64,000 nucleotides of DNA from Exiguobacterium acetylicum (GTDB lineage: Bacteria; Bacillota; Bacilli; Exiguobacteriales; Exiguobacteriaceae), in assembly GCF_019890935.1 (NCBI RefSeq), contig NZ_CP082333.1:2072001-2136000 (forward strand), given 5' to 3'. Position 1 is the stretch's first letter. Every line of letters begins with the position of its first letter. Positions 49,084 through 57,711 of this stretch are shown here, piece after piece. The position numbers were made by a program, and so were the translations under genes. The notes under the pieces were generated by a model. The model had not been told where the DNA came from. It ran no database searches and was given only the letters and a program-made list of their open reading frames with translations.

Positions 49084-49989
49084 TTAATCCGCTTTTGGTG
49101 TGAAGGACATGCCTTCATCCACGGCAGTACTTTTTGAACGGCGCACCCATGTAAAGAAGGTCAGTCCGAAGAATAGACCATACACGAGTTCTTGACCGAG
49201 CTTCATGAGGACACCACCAAAGCGTTGGTCCTCTAATAAGTCATCTGTCGTTCCGAGCAATCGTTCCAGGTTCAATCCGCTTAAATCATTGTTCGGCATA
49301 CAGTAAGCGAGTACTTTCGCGAACGTCGCCGGATCCTGATACGCTTGATACTGAAAACTTTGACTGAAGATCATGAAGGCACAGGCTGGTGTCAACAACA
49401 CACCATTTGCCACGATATAGACCATCTTCTTCAGGTCAGAAAGACTGTCCGCCTCATTGACCGGTGCAATGATTGGATACCACATCGTCATACTCAAGAA
49501 AATCAATGTTCCGTGGAACAAACGGTGAACGGTATAGTTCGTCAAGACATAATCAAAAATAAATGGCATGTGGTAGAACGTAAACAAGGCATTAAAGACG
49601 ACAAGTGCAATCAGCGGCTTGATGAAGAAGCGAAGAATCCTCCCAAGATACGGTGTATCGAACAAGCGCTTATAAAGCCACTCTGGTATCGCAATCAACA
49701 AGAGCGGCGGTGCGACCATATAGACGAATACCATCTGCAGCATGTGTGCTGAGAACGTGATATGTGCTAGCAGGTCTAATGGACTTCCAAAACCGATGTA
49801 AAAAACGATCAATGCCGCGAGCATCGAGAATTTTTGCCCAAGCGTTGTTTCCGGCTCATCCGGACGACGCAACTTTTCTGTCACGACAGCATATAGGATA
49901 TACAATCCAACGAGTATCAACGCATAATACGGACTCCATAAGACAGTCCATTCGAATTGCGAAAGTGCTCCCCTTAAATTGCCTAACAT
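49084..49989 (-). CDS. ctaG: CtaG, cytochrome caa3 oxidase assembly protein
   Basis: 301 residues with about seven membrane helices. It matches the caa3-type CtaG family (AHITFSAHMLQMVFVYMVAPPLLL near 87-110, with HRLFHGTLIFLSM further on), which is needed for copper insertion into caa3 oxidase and is unrelated to the mitochondrial Cox11 type. It starts a downstream unit ctaG-ctaM-sco-small gene after the ctaF terminator, with the ATG following GGGGTG. Confidence 0.94.
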   Translation of the reverse strand: MLGNLRGALSQFEWTVLWSPYYALILVGLYILYAVVTEKLRRPDEPETTLGQKFSMLAALIVFYIGFGSPLDLLAHITFSAHMLQMVFVYMVAPPLLLIAIPEWLYKRLFDTPYLGRILRFFIKPLIALVVFNALFTFYHMPFIFDYVLTNYTVHRLFHGTLIFLSMTMWYPIIAPVNEADSLSDLKKMVYIVANGVLLTPACAFMIFSQSFQYQAYQDPATFAKVLAYCMPNNDLSGLNLERLLGTTDDLLEDQRFGGVLMKLGQELVYGLFFGLTFFTWVRRSKSTAVDEGMSFTPKAD

Positions 49990-50073
49990 ATTTTTTCACC
50001 CCGTTCCTTTCTCTTACAAACTAAGATTACCGTTCCCCTATTTCATTGTAAAGGTTTCTCATAAAACGATTCC

Positions 50074-50113
50074 AAAATAAAAGACCATCCTGCTAAACGT
50101 TAGCAGAATGGTC
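50074..50113 (-). terminator. Terminator after ctaF
   Basis: GACCATCCTGCTAA (50083-50096) pairs with TTAGCAGAATGGTC (50100-50113, one wobble), with the minus strand continuing TTTTATTTT. Confidence 0.9.
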
Positions 50114-50120
50114 ACATTTC

Positions 50121-50450
50121 TTACCAGATCAATAGACGAAGTGTCGCGACGATCGTCAAGGCGACGAATACACCGAGACCCATCATGACTTTGATCCATG
50201 TGTTTCCTTTATTGTTCATGTGCATGAACATATAAAGTTGAAGATAAACTTGAACGATCGCCATGATGATCAAGAAACCACCAGCTGCCCAGTGCGGCAT
50301 GAGCTCGGCCATGACAGCACCGAACGCGATGAGCGTCAAGACGATCATGAGCGCGAAACTGATGAGTTGCAGTTGTGTCTCGCGACTACGTTCCGCTTTC
50401 ATCTCGAGTTCGATTTGATTACGCGTAAGTTGTGGTTCGTGTTTTTCCAT
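50121..50450 (-). CDS. ctaF: Cytochrome c oxidase subunit IV (CtaF)
   Basis: 109 residues with three membrane helices (about 28-48, 54-76 and 85-107). VQVYLQLYMFMHMNNKGN is typical of bacterial subunit IVB. It stabilises the oxidase core. It follows ctaE with 1 base between and closes the ctaCDEF structural block. Confidence 0.93.
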   Translation of the reverse strand: MEKHEPQLTRNQIELEMKAERSRETQLQLISFALMIVLTLIAFGAVMAELMPHWAAGGFLIIMAIVQVYLQLYMFMHMNNKGNTWIKVMMGLGVFVALTIVATLRLLIW

Positions 50451-50451
50451 C

Positions 50452-51081
50452 TTATTTCACCATCCCCATGAGGTAGACGACTGAGAAGATAAAGACCCAG
50501 ACGACGTCAATGAAGTGCCAGTAAAGACTTGAAACATAGTACTTCGGCGCGTTCACGACCGTGATGCCACGGTTCCAGTTCCGGATGAGCAATGTCGAGA
50601 TCCAGAGAAGACCGAACAAGACGTGCGCACCGTGGAATCCGACGAGTGTATAGAAGGCAGAACCAAATGCACTCGATGTGAACGTGTGACCAATGTGGTA
50701 GTAGTGATTGAACTCATAAATCTCACCACTTAAGAATCCAAGACCAAGAAGCAATGTGATGATGAGCCAAAGTTTCATCTTTTTCACATCATTACGTTTC
50801 ATTGCCATCATGGCAAGAACGCTTGTCAATGAACTCGTCAAGAGAAGCATTGTCATGATGAAGACGAGACCCATTTCGAAGATGTCATAACTGCGTAGAC
50901 CTTCTTTTGCACCGGAGTTATGGAGACCGATGTATGTCCCGAAGAGAGAGGCGAACAAAGTCGTCTCTCCTCCAAGGAAGAACCAGAAGGCTACATATTT
51001 ATTCTTACCCTCAAGTGTTGCTTTTTCAACATGATCCGGAATACCCGTGATCGGGTTATTCGGTACTGAATGATGACCCAT
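50452..51081 (-). CDS. ctaE: Cytochrome c oxidase subunit III (CtaE)
   Basis: 209 residues from ATG 51081, 9 bases after AAAGGAGG; the frame to 51159 lies in ctaD. Five membrane helices, the short subunit III form. Typical motifs are FWFFLGGETTLFASLFGTY (about 33-51), GEIYEFNHYY and the end YYVSSLYWHFIDVVWVFIF. It is part of the caa3 complex and starts 1 base after ctaD ends. Confidence 0.96.
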   Translation of the reverse strand: MGHHSVPNNPITGIPDHVEKATLEGKNKYVAFWFFLGGETTLFASLFGTYIGLHNSGAKEGLRSYDIFEMGLVFIMTMLLLTSSLTSVLAMMAMKRNDVKKMKLWLIITLLLGLGFLSGEIYEFNHYYHIGHTFTSSAFGSAFYTLVGFHGAHVLFGLLWISTLLIRNWNRGITVVNAPKYYVSSLYWHFIDVVWVFIFSVVYLMGMVK

Positions 51082-51082
51082 C

Positions 51083-52966
51083 TTACTTCGCCTCCTTTTC
51101 TGCTTCAAGGCGTAGATCTTCTTCGACGACTGATTTCGGGATGTAGTAGCCTTCATCATCGATCCAAGAACGGAAGAACATCGCGATCAATGTCATCGCA
51201 AGACCAATCAAGGCAACGACAAGACCAACAGTTCCATAGTCTAGGCGAAGAATGAATCCGAGACCTGCGAGGAATAGACCGACTGACATGACGAATGGCA
51301 AGATCGTGTTGTTCGGCATGTGGATATCGCCGACTTCTTCCGATACAGAAACTGTTTTGTTTCCTGCCATTTTTTCGAGCCAATACGTATCCAAACCTTT
51401 GACGAGTGGGATTTGAGCGAAGTTATACTCTGGAGTTGGAACTGGAAGTGTCCACTCAAGTGTACGTCCATCGCCCCAGACGTCGCGTTTTACATATTCT
51501 TTTGACATCAATGCTGCTGCAATCGAGATGACGAGAACGATCGTCGACACACCCATGAAGGCTGCACCGATTGATGAAAGTAAGTTCATTGTTTCCCAGC
51601 CTTGGTTTGGCAAGTACGTGAAGACACGACGTGGCATACCTGTAAGACCAAGAATATGTTGCGGGAAGAACGTCAAGTGGAAGCCGATGAAGAACAACCA
51701 GAATTGAATTTTTCCCCAGAATTCGTTGAGCTGTTTCCCGAACATGAGTGGGAACCAGTAGTAAAGACCTGCGAAGAGACCGAAGACAACCCCACCAACG
51801 ATAACGTAGTGGAAGTGAGCTACTACGAAGTAACTGTCATGGTACTGGTAATCGGCAGGTGCAACAGAAAGCATGACCCCTGTCATACCACCAACAAGGA
51901 ATGATGGAATGAACGCGACCGAGTAAAGCATTGCGACTGGGAACGTCAGCTTACCGCCCCATAGCGTAAAGAGCCAGTTGAAGATCTTGACCCCTGTCGG
52001 TACAGCAATCGCCATCGTTGCTACGGCGAAGATCGCGTTTGCGACCGGACCGAGACCAACTGTGAACATGTGGTGGACCCACACCATGAATCCGAGGAAA
52101 CCGATCAACATCGTCGCAAAGACCATCGTCGTGTAACCGAAGAGACGCTTACGAGCAAATGTAGGAATGATTTCAGAGAAAATACCGAATGCCGGTAAAA
52201 TCAAGATATAAACTTCCGGGTGACCGAAGATCCAGAAGAGGTGTTCCCAGATGACGATATTCCCGCCCGCTGCCGGGTCGAAGAAGTGCGCTCCGAAGAG
52301 TCGCTCGAACGTCAAGAGGAACAATCCAACCGTAAGTGGTGGGAATGCGAAAACGATCAAGGCAGAAGCAACGAATGCTGTCCATGTGAAGAGCGGCATC
52401 CGCATTAGTTTCATACCTGGTGCACGCATGTTCAAAATCGTAACGAGGAAGTTAATCCCCCCCATAAGTGTACCGAAACCAGAAATCTGAAGACCTAACG
52501 CGTAGAAGTCTACACCGAGAGACTCAGGTACCGTCGAGAGTGGTGCGTATGCAGTCCACCCTGCGTTCGGTGCTGCGCCGAAGAACCAAGAAAGGTTCAA
52601 CAAGACTCCACCGAAGAAGAACAACCAGAAACCAAGTGCATTCAAGAATGGGAACGCAACGTCACGTGCCCCGATTTGAAGCGGTACTGCTGCGTTCATG
52701 TATCCGATCAACATCGGCATCGCTGCCAAGAAGATCATCGTCGTACCGTGCATCGTGATCAATTGGTTAAAGAGTTCACCGCTGACGAAATCGTTCATCG
52801 GTTTAATCAATTGAAAACGAATCATTAGGGCTTCTACGCCACCGACTAGAAGGAAGAACAATCCAGACATGATGTAGAGAATCCCGATTTTCTTATGGTC
52901 GACTGTCGTTAGCCAGTCCATGATGCCGCTTTTTTTCTGCGGCATACCCATAGTATGTGTCCCCAC
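51083..52966 (-). CDS. ctaD: Cytochrome c oxidase subunit I (CtaD)
   Basis: 627 residues from a GTG with AGGGGG 7 bases upstream. The heme-copper catalytic subunit reduces O2 and pumps protons. The CuB/proton channel motif FWIFGHPEVYILILPAFG lies near 245-262, the His pair for CuB is in WVHHMFTVG (about 297-305), and the heme ligands are in HFHYVIVGG (about 385-393). Twelve core helices are extended at the C-terminus by two more, as in caa3 enzymes. Confidence 0.98.
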   Translation of the reverse strand: MGTHTMGMPQKKSGIMDWLTTVDHKKIGILYIMSGLFFLLVGGVEALMIRFQLIKPMNDFVSGELFNQLITMHGTTMIFLAAMPMLIGYMNAAVPLQIGARDVAFPFLNALGFWLFFFGGVLLNLSWFFGAAPNAGWTAYAPLSTVPESLGVDFYALGLQISGFGTLMGGINFLVTILNMRAPGMKLMRMPLFTWTAFVASALIVFAFPPLTVGLFLLTFERLFGAHFFDPAAGGNIVIWEHLFWIFGHPEVYILILPAFGIFSEIIPTFARKRLFGYTTMVFATMLIGFLGFMVWVHHMFTVGLGPVANAIFAVATMAIAVPTGVKIFNWLFTLWGGKLTFPVAMLYSVAFIPSFLVGGMTGVMLSVAPADYQYHDSYFVVAHFHYVIVGGVVFGLFAGLYYWFPLMFGKQLNEFWGKIQFWLFFIGFHLTFFPQHILGLTGMPRRVFTYLPNQGWETMNLLSSIGAAFMGVSTIVLVISIAAALMSKEYVKRDVWGDGRTLEWTLPVPTPEYNFAQIPLVKGLDTYWLEKMAGNKTVSVSEEVGDIHMPNNTILPFVMSVGLFLAGLGFILRLDYGTVGLVVALIGLAMTLIAMFFRSWIDDEGYYIPKSVVEEDLRLEAEKEAK

Positions 52967-52986
52967 TATGATTCCCCCTTAAAAAA

Positions 52987-54018
52987 TTATTGGAGCTTTT
53001 TGTCCAATAGATAATCTGCCAATTCGCTCAATTCTTCATCGCTGATCTTATCTTCAGAGAATCCAGGCATTTTCGTACCTTGTTTCTCTTTTTGTGGATC
53101 GCGAATCCATTTTTCGAGGTTTTCTTTATCATGGTCGAGGTAACCCGCGATACGCTGACGATCACCGAAGTTCGTCAAGCTAGGTGCGACTTTCCCGCCA
53201 CCATGACAGCTGAGACAGTTCTGGGCATAGACTTTCTCGCCAGTCGTCCAGTTCTTTTCATTCTTTTTATCAAGCTGCTTCGTCTCTGCTTCTTTCGCAG
53301 CTTTCATATCTTTTAACCAGTTGTCATAGTCGTCTTGTTCAAGTGCAACGACTTTGAAGTCCATCAATGCGTGAGAAGGACCACACAACTCGGCACATTT
53401 ACCGTAGTAAGTGCCTGCTTCTTTTGCTTGTAACCACATTTCGTTCTCAAGACCTGGGTTCGTATCTGTTTTACCAGAAAGAGCTGGTACCCAGAATGAG
53501 TGAATGACGTCTTTAGACGTCAAGTTAACAGCAACACGTTTACCGACTGGGATGACAAGTTCTTGTCCTGTCGAAACACCTTTGTCTGGGTATTCGAACT
53601 CCCACCAGTAGAGGTTTGCTGTAACGTTGATTTGTTCGTTTTTCTTCGCTTCTTTTGCATCTGCGAGTTCAACCGTTGTTTTAATCGTCGGAATTGCAAG
53701 AACGATCAAAAGAAGAATCGGAATGACTGTCCAGATGATTTCAAGCGTATGGTTCCCTTCGACTTGCTTCGGAACCGTGTTATCACCTGATTTACGACGG
53801 AATTTCATAAGTACGTAAATATAAATGACGGCTACGATCGCAAGGACGAACAACATGACCCACAAGCTAAGCTTGATGATCTCAAGTTGCATCTCAGCGC
53901 CTTCTCCGCGAGGCTGTAGCGCAGACAATTCCGGAATTCCACAACCTGATAACATAAGTGCCATCAAGCCGATTGGAAGAAGCCGGAAGAGCATTTTTAC
54001 TGATTTTTTCACAACCAT
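52987..54018 (-). CDS. ctaC: Cytochrome c oxidase subunit II with fused cytochrome c domain (CtaC)
   Basis: About 343 residues if the ATG at 54018 is used. A TTG at 54039 is an alternative and no start has a clear ribosome site. A lipoprotein signal ends in LMLSGCG, so it is anchored by lipid after LspA cleavage. Two membrane helices follow, then the CuA domain (binding set CAELCGPSHALM) and a C-terminal cytochrome c domain with CLSCHGGG and Met in KMPGF. The fused heme domain makes this a caa3-type oxidase. Confidence 0.94.
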   Translation of the reverse strand: MVVKKSVKMLFRLLPIGLMALMLSGCGIPELSALQPRGEGAEMQLEIIKLSLWVMLFVLAIVAVIYIYVLMKFRRKSGDNTVPKQVEGNHTLEIIWTVIPILLLIVLAIPTIKTTVELADAKEAKKNEQINVTANLYWWEFEYPDKGVSTGQELVIPVGKRVAVNLTSKDVIHSFWVPALSGKTDTNPGLENEMWLQAKEAGTYYGKCAELCGPSHALMDFKVVALEQDDYDNWLKDMKAAKEAETKQLDKKNEKNWTTGEKVYAQNCLSCHGGGKVAPSLTNFGDRQRIAGYLDHDKENLEKWIRDPQKEKQGTKMPGFSEDKISDEELSELADYLLDKKLQ

Positions 54019-54082
54019 CCCCACTTTCTTTGTCCCCAATTTTGTCTTTCGTAATGGTGTACGTGAATTATGTCAAATCGTT

Positions 54083-55015
54083 TTAGAGAGAAACGAGTAC
54101 GACCGTCACGATCCAAGCCGTAAAATAAAACAGTGAGAAGAAGAACATCTTCGACGCCCATTTGATTTCGGCTTGTTCATCTTGGATCTTCAGACCTTTC
54201 AGTCCCATATAGAGCCAATATCCACCGAGCAATGCCATGACGATCATGTAGATGATGCCATAGTGTGCTAAGAGGAGTGATGATGGAATAAGTACTGCAA
54301 TCCACCATACAATTTGTCGTTTCGTGATCGCGAATCCGTTTACGACAGGTAACATCGGGATACCTGCTGCCCGATACTCCTCTGTCCGTCGCATCGCGAG
54401 TGCAAGGAAATGTGGTGGTTGCCACACGAACATGATGAGGAATAAAATCCAGGCATCAATGTGAAGCGTCGGAGTGACTGCCGCAAATCCAATGATTGGT
54501 GGCACAGCTCCTGATATACCACCTACGACTGTATTGATCGTGTGCGTCCGCTTTAACCACATCGTATAAATCACGACGTAAACGAATGATCCGATCAATC
54601 CGAACACTGCCGCCACATGGTTGACGATCAACAACAATACCGTACCGGTCGCAAGAATACCGAGTCCTAATGCGAGTATCCGTTGTCCATCCATCTTCCC
54701 AGTAACGCTTGGTCTTCCCATCGTCCGTTCCATCTTATAATCGATGTCCCGGTCAATGTAGTTATTGAGGTAGCAACTTCCGGCAATGACCAATCCACTC
54801 CCGAGAAGCGTCCACAGTAACATCCACTTGGTTTGCCACAAGTACAACAGGACATCATCCGTTATGTATGATGCTGCTACGACATACCCCGCGAAGACCG
54901 TAATCAGATTGGCACGGACGATCCCCATTTTTGCTAGGGTGATATAGTCCTTGAATGTCGGCTGATCCGCTTGCTCGATCGCCATATCCAGTGCCTCTCC
55001 AGTAACTTTCGCCAT
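54083..55015 (-). CDS. ctaB: Protoheme IX farnesyltransferase (heme O synthase, CtaB)
   Basis: 310 residues with nine membrane helices. It adds a farnesyl group to heme B. The prenyltransferase motif NYIDRDIDYKMERT lies near 83-96, and the second Asp-rich loop is weaker (SLKIQDEQ-type region). The ATG follows AAGGAGG. It is divergent from ctaA and precedes ctaC after 43 bases, so oxidase subunits and heme synthase may share transcripts. Confidence 0.96.
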   Translation of the reverse strand: MAKVTGEALDMAIEQADQPTFKDYITLAKMGIVRANLITVFAGYVVAASYITDDVLLYLWQTKWMLLWTLLGSGLVIAGSCYLNNYIDRDIDYKMERTMGRPSVTGKMDGQRILALGLGILATGTVLLLIVNHVAAVFGLIGSFVYVVIYTMWLKRTHTINTVVGGISGAVPPIIGFAAVTPTLHIDAWILFLIMFVWQPPHFLALAMRRTEEYRAAGIPMLPVVNGFAITKRQIVWWIAVLIPSSLLLAHYGIIYMIVMALLGGYWLYMGLKGLKIQDEQAEIKWASKMFFFSLFYFTAWIVTVVLVSL

Positions 55016-55340
55016 GCTGTTCCCTCCTTTTCACCGTCTGCTTCCGTTTAGCACCTAGGCTTCACGTAATTTCTTCACAGAAATAACACAGACATGCCAC
55101 GAAACGTCCTTTTCTCTATAAAAGATACCACATATTTAGGACCGTGACGTATGAAAATACTTTCGACATAATGAACAAAATGTGAAATCTATGTGATTTT
55201 CATCACAGTTCACCATATTTACCTAATACTAGAATAGCGTTGTTCTAAAAGATTGCAACCCTTTCAGGACTTTTTATGCGATACTAGACCTATGGAAATC
55301 CATGTATTTCGTATTTTTTTAGAAAGGTGGTGTCCAAATC
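55016..55340. promoter_or_regulatory. Divergent control region between ctaB and ctaA
   Basis: 325 bases without a gene, holding the promoters of both heme O and heme A synthases. The main feature is a TGTGA-N6-TCACA palindrome (separate entry) with extra half sites beside it. Several AT-rich -10-like words occur, but I could not fix either promoter with confidence. Confidence 0.7.
55192..55207. promoter_or_regulatory. CRP/FNR-family binding site (TGTGA-N6-TCACA)
   Basis: TGTGATTTTCATCACA is an exact fit to the consensus of the Fnr/Crp/ArcR family. A further TGTGA lies 11 bases to the left (55181-55185), giving a TGTGAaatctaTGTGA direct pair. The site lies 133 bases before ctaA and 177 before ctaB. 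Confidence 0.75.
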
Positions 55341-56234
55341 TTGAATCGAAAACTTTCGATGTTTTCAGCCTTCGTCACGTTTACGATGATGATCGTCTTA
55401 CTGATGGGTGGGACAGTCACAAAAACGGATTCGGGAGATGGTTGTGGAACGGATTGGCCACTCTGTCACGGGGAACTCATTCCGACGAACCCAAGTGTTG
55501 AAACGATGATTGAATATAGTCACCGCGCTGTGACTGGAGTCGTTGGACTCTTAATCATTGCCTTATGTCTCTGGACGCTCGTTGCCTTCAAGGATCGATT
55601 AGATACGAAGATCTTTGCGTTTCTTGCTTTCATCTTCATGTTGATTCAATCGATCGTCGGTGCTGGAGCAGTCGTTTGGCAACAATCAGACCTCGTCATG
55701 GCGTTACATTTCGGAATCTCTTTGATTTCCTTTGCTTCGCTATTGATTTTGACATTGTTGATCATGGAGCGTCCGGGTCAGGAATTCAGGGAATCTGTCC
55801 CAGCATTCTTACGGAAGCTCTTGTACGGTCTACTCATCTATACGCTGATCGTCGTTTATACGGGTGCTTACGTACGCCACGTCGGCGCTACATATGCTTG
55901 CGTTGGTTGGCCAGTCTGTTCTCAACCTTCCATGACGTTCGAAGCGTGGGTGCAGATGATTCACCGGATCATGGCAGGATTATTGTTCCTGTTTACCTTA
56001 TTCGTCCATGTCGTTGCGATTCGCTTAAAACATCGGACGACAACGATTGGTATGGCGTTCGCGACGTTCTTCATCTCGTGCCAAGTCGCCACTGGGGCTT
56101 GGATCGTTCTTGGTGGACATGCAACGTATGTGCCATTACTCCACGCCTTCTTGATCACATGTTACTTCGGAGTCTTATCTTACTTGACGTACCATGCATT
56201 TCGAACACGTAAGGCAAATAGTCGTCTTCAATAA
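55341..56234 (+). CDS. ctaA: Heme A synthase (CtaA)
   Basis: 297 residues from a TTG start, 10 bases after AGGTGG. It oxidises heme O to heme A in the membrane. Eight helices form two four-helix halves, each with conserved histidines: EYSHRAVTG (about 57-65), ALHFGIS, QMIHRIMAG and LLHAFLI. Two outer cysteine pairs are present (CGTDWPLC near 35-42 and CVGWPVC near 191-197). It is the only rightward gene in the oxidase block, divergent from ctaB as in B. subtilis. Confidence 0.96.
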   Translation: MNRKLSMFSAFVTFTMMIVLLMGGTVTKTDSGDGCGTDWPLCHGELIPTNPSVETMIEYSHRAVTGVVGLLIIALCLWTLVAFKDRLDTKIFAFLAFIFMLIQSIVGAGAVVWQQSDLVMALHFGISLISFASLLILTLLIMERPGQEFRESVPAFLRKLLYGLLIYTLIVVYTGAYVRHVGATYACVGWPVCSQPSMTFEAWVQMIHRIMAGLLFLFTLFVHVVAIRLKHRTTTIGMAFATFFISCQVATGAWIVLGGHATYVPLLHAFLITCYFGVLSYLTYHAFRTRKANSRLQ

Positions 56235-56240
56235 GGTCGT

Positions 56241-56278
56241 AAAAAAGGATGTTCCTCGCTTGAGGGACATCCTTTTTT
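56241..56278. terminator. Bidirectional terminator between ctaA and phr
   Basis: AAAAAAGGATGTTCCTC (56241-56257) pairs with GAGGGACATCCTTTTTT (56262-56278) around a four-base loop. Both strands end in T6. Confidence 0.95.
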
Positions 56279-56280
56279 CA

Positions 56281-57636
56281 TTATTTGAATCGAGCAATCG
56301 CACGCTTTCGCGCTTCGTCATGTGCGACGATTGGTTCTGGATAGCCATAATCCTTGCGTTGCTCAGCAGTCGGTTCATGAATATACTGCTTTGATAAATC
56401 CTTGATTTCCGTGACGTACTTTCGAATGAACACTCCATCCTTATCGAACTTCTTCGATTGAGTCGTCGGATTGAAGACGCGGAAGTACGGGACGGCATCC
56501 GTTCCGACTGATGCTGCCCATTGCCAACCCCCGATGTTTGATGCCGCTTCATAATCAACGAGTTTCTGCTGGAAATATCGTTCGCCTTTCTGCCAATCGA
56601 CCAACAAGTCTTTTGTCAGGAAAGAAGCGACGATCATCCGTAGACGATTATGCATCCACCCCGTTTGATTCAATTGCCGCATCGCTGCATCAACGATCGG
56701 ATAGCCCGTCTTGCCTTCACACCACGCCTTGAAGCCCTCTTCATCTTCTTCCCATTCGATTTCCCGATATTGCGTATTGACGGCTTGTCGTTTTGATTCC
56801 GGGAAATGCATTAAAATCATGTAATAGAATTCACGCCAGATGAGTTCGGTGATGAAGGTCTGTTTCCCTTTTGATTCTTTTGTCTCCTGAACAGCCGCAT
56901 AGACGGTCCGAATGCCGACTTCTCCAGTCCGTAAATAGCGAGAAAGTAAACTCGTACCGTCGACAGCAGGAAAATCACGATTCTCTTCGTAATCTTCAAG
57001 CGATTGTTCGATGAATTTCTTCAAGCGTTGTTTCGCCTGCTTTTCACCAGGATGGAAGACGGCTTCCGACTTTGCCTTTTTAAAATAAGCGTTGATGAAA
57101 CTATTATCGTGCTGACGCTTTTGATAATGATCCCGCAGCGTTTGCCACTTGACTTCATATGGTGCAGGAATGTCTTTTTTCATGAATGCATTCTTATATG
57201 GCGTGAATACTTTATAGAACTTTCCATCTTGCTTTTTAATGTCATGCGGGTGAAGAAGATGCCGGTCTAGTAGCCGCTCCGTCTGACGATCTTTACGCTT
57301 TTTAATGATTTTTTCATCTCGCGTCTTGAATGGTTCGACATATTCCGCATTAAATAATAAAACGTCCGCATCACCAGTTGCGTCTAAGAAAGCCTGTTCA
57401 TCGCCTTCGATGAAACGGATCGGCATCTCTTTCTCTTTGCAGGCATCAGAAAATATTTCGAGCGCTTGGAAGAAATATTGTTGCCGTGCTTCATATTCCC
57501 CGATGTAATCCGGATTGAGCCAAAAGACGAACTCGACCGTCGCCTTCGGATTTTCATTTAGTAATTCAACAGCACGTGCCAACATGTGGTTATCTTGTAA
57601 TCGAAAATCACTTCGTACCCAACAAATAATGTTCAA
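56281..57636 (-). CDS. phr: Deoxyribodipyrimidine photolyase
   Basis: 451 residues from a TTG start, 6 bases after GGGAGAGG. It repairs UV-induced pyrimidine dimers with light, using FAD and an antenna cofactor. The N-terminal alpha/beta domain begins IICWVRSDFRLQDN. The FAD domain carries MRQLNQTGWMHNRLRMIVASFL (about 317-338) and GGWQWAASVGTDAVPYFRVFNP (about 372-393), diagnostic for class I CPD photolyases. It lies between pyc and ctaA, which are direct neighbours in B. subtilis, so it is an insertion relative to that order. Confidence 0.96.
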   Translation of the reverse strand: MNIICWVRSDFRLQDNHMLARAVELLNENPKATVEFVFWLNPDYIGEYEARQQYFFQALEIFSDACKEKEMPIRFIEGDEQAFLDATGDADVLLFNAEYVEPFKTRDEKIIKKRKDRQTERLLDRHLLHPHDIKKQDGKFYKVFTPYKNAFMKKDIPAPYEVKWQTLRDHYQKRQHDNSFINAYFKKAKSEAVFHPGEKQAKQRLKKFIEQSLEDYEENRDFPAVDGTSLLSRYLRTGEVGIRTVYAAVQETKESKGKQTFITELIWREFYYMILMHFPESKRQAVNTQYREIEWEEDEEGFKAWCEGKTGYPIVDAAMRQLNQTGWMHNRLRMIVASFLTKDLLVDWQKGERYFQQKLVDYEAASNIGGWQWAASVGTDAVPYFRVFNPTTQSKKFDKDGVFIRKYVTEIKDLSKQYIHEPTAEQRKDYGYPEPIVAHDEARKRAIARFK

Positions 57637-57664
57637 TCGTATCCTCTCCCACTACGTATTGAAT

Positions 57665-57702
57665 GAAAAACAGGCAGCCCGCCGAGCGTGCGCCTGTTTT
57701 TC
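57665..57702 (-). terminator. Terminator after pyc
   Basis: GAAAAACAGGC (57665-57675) pairs with GCCTGTTTTTC (57692-57702) around a 16-base GC-rich loop, with T5 on the minus strand. Confidence 0.85.
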
Positions 57703-57711
57703 GTTGTGACC

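Noticed and set aside
55565-56212. 215-codon alternative frame within ctaA
   Set aside because: Overlaps ctaA on the same strand in another frame; no start signal and no membrane pattern, while ctaA is unmistakable.
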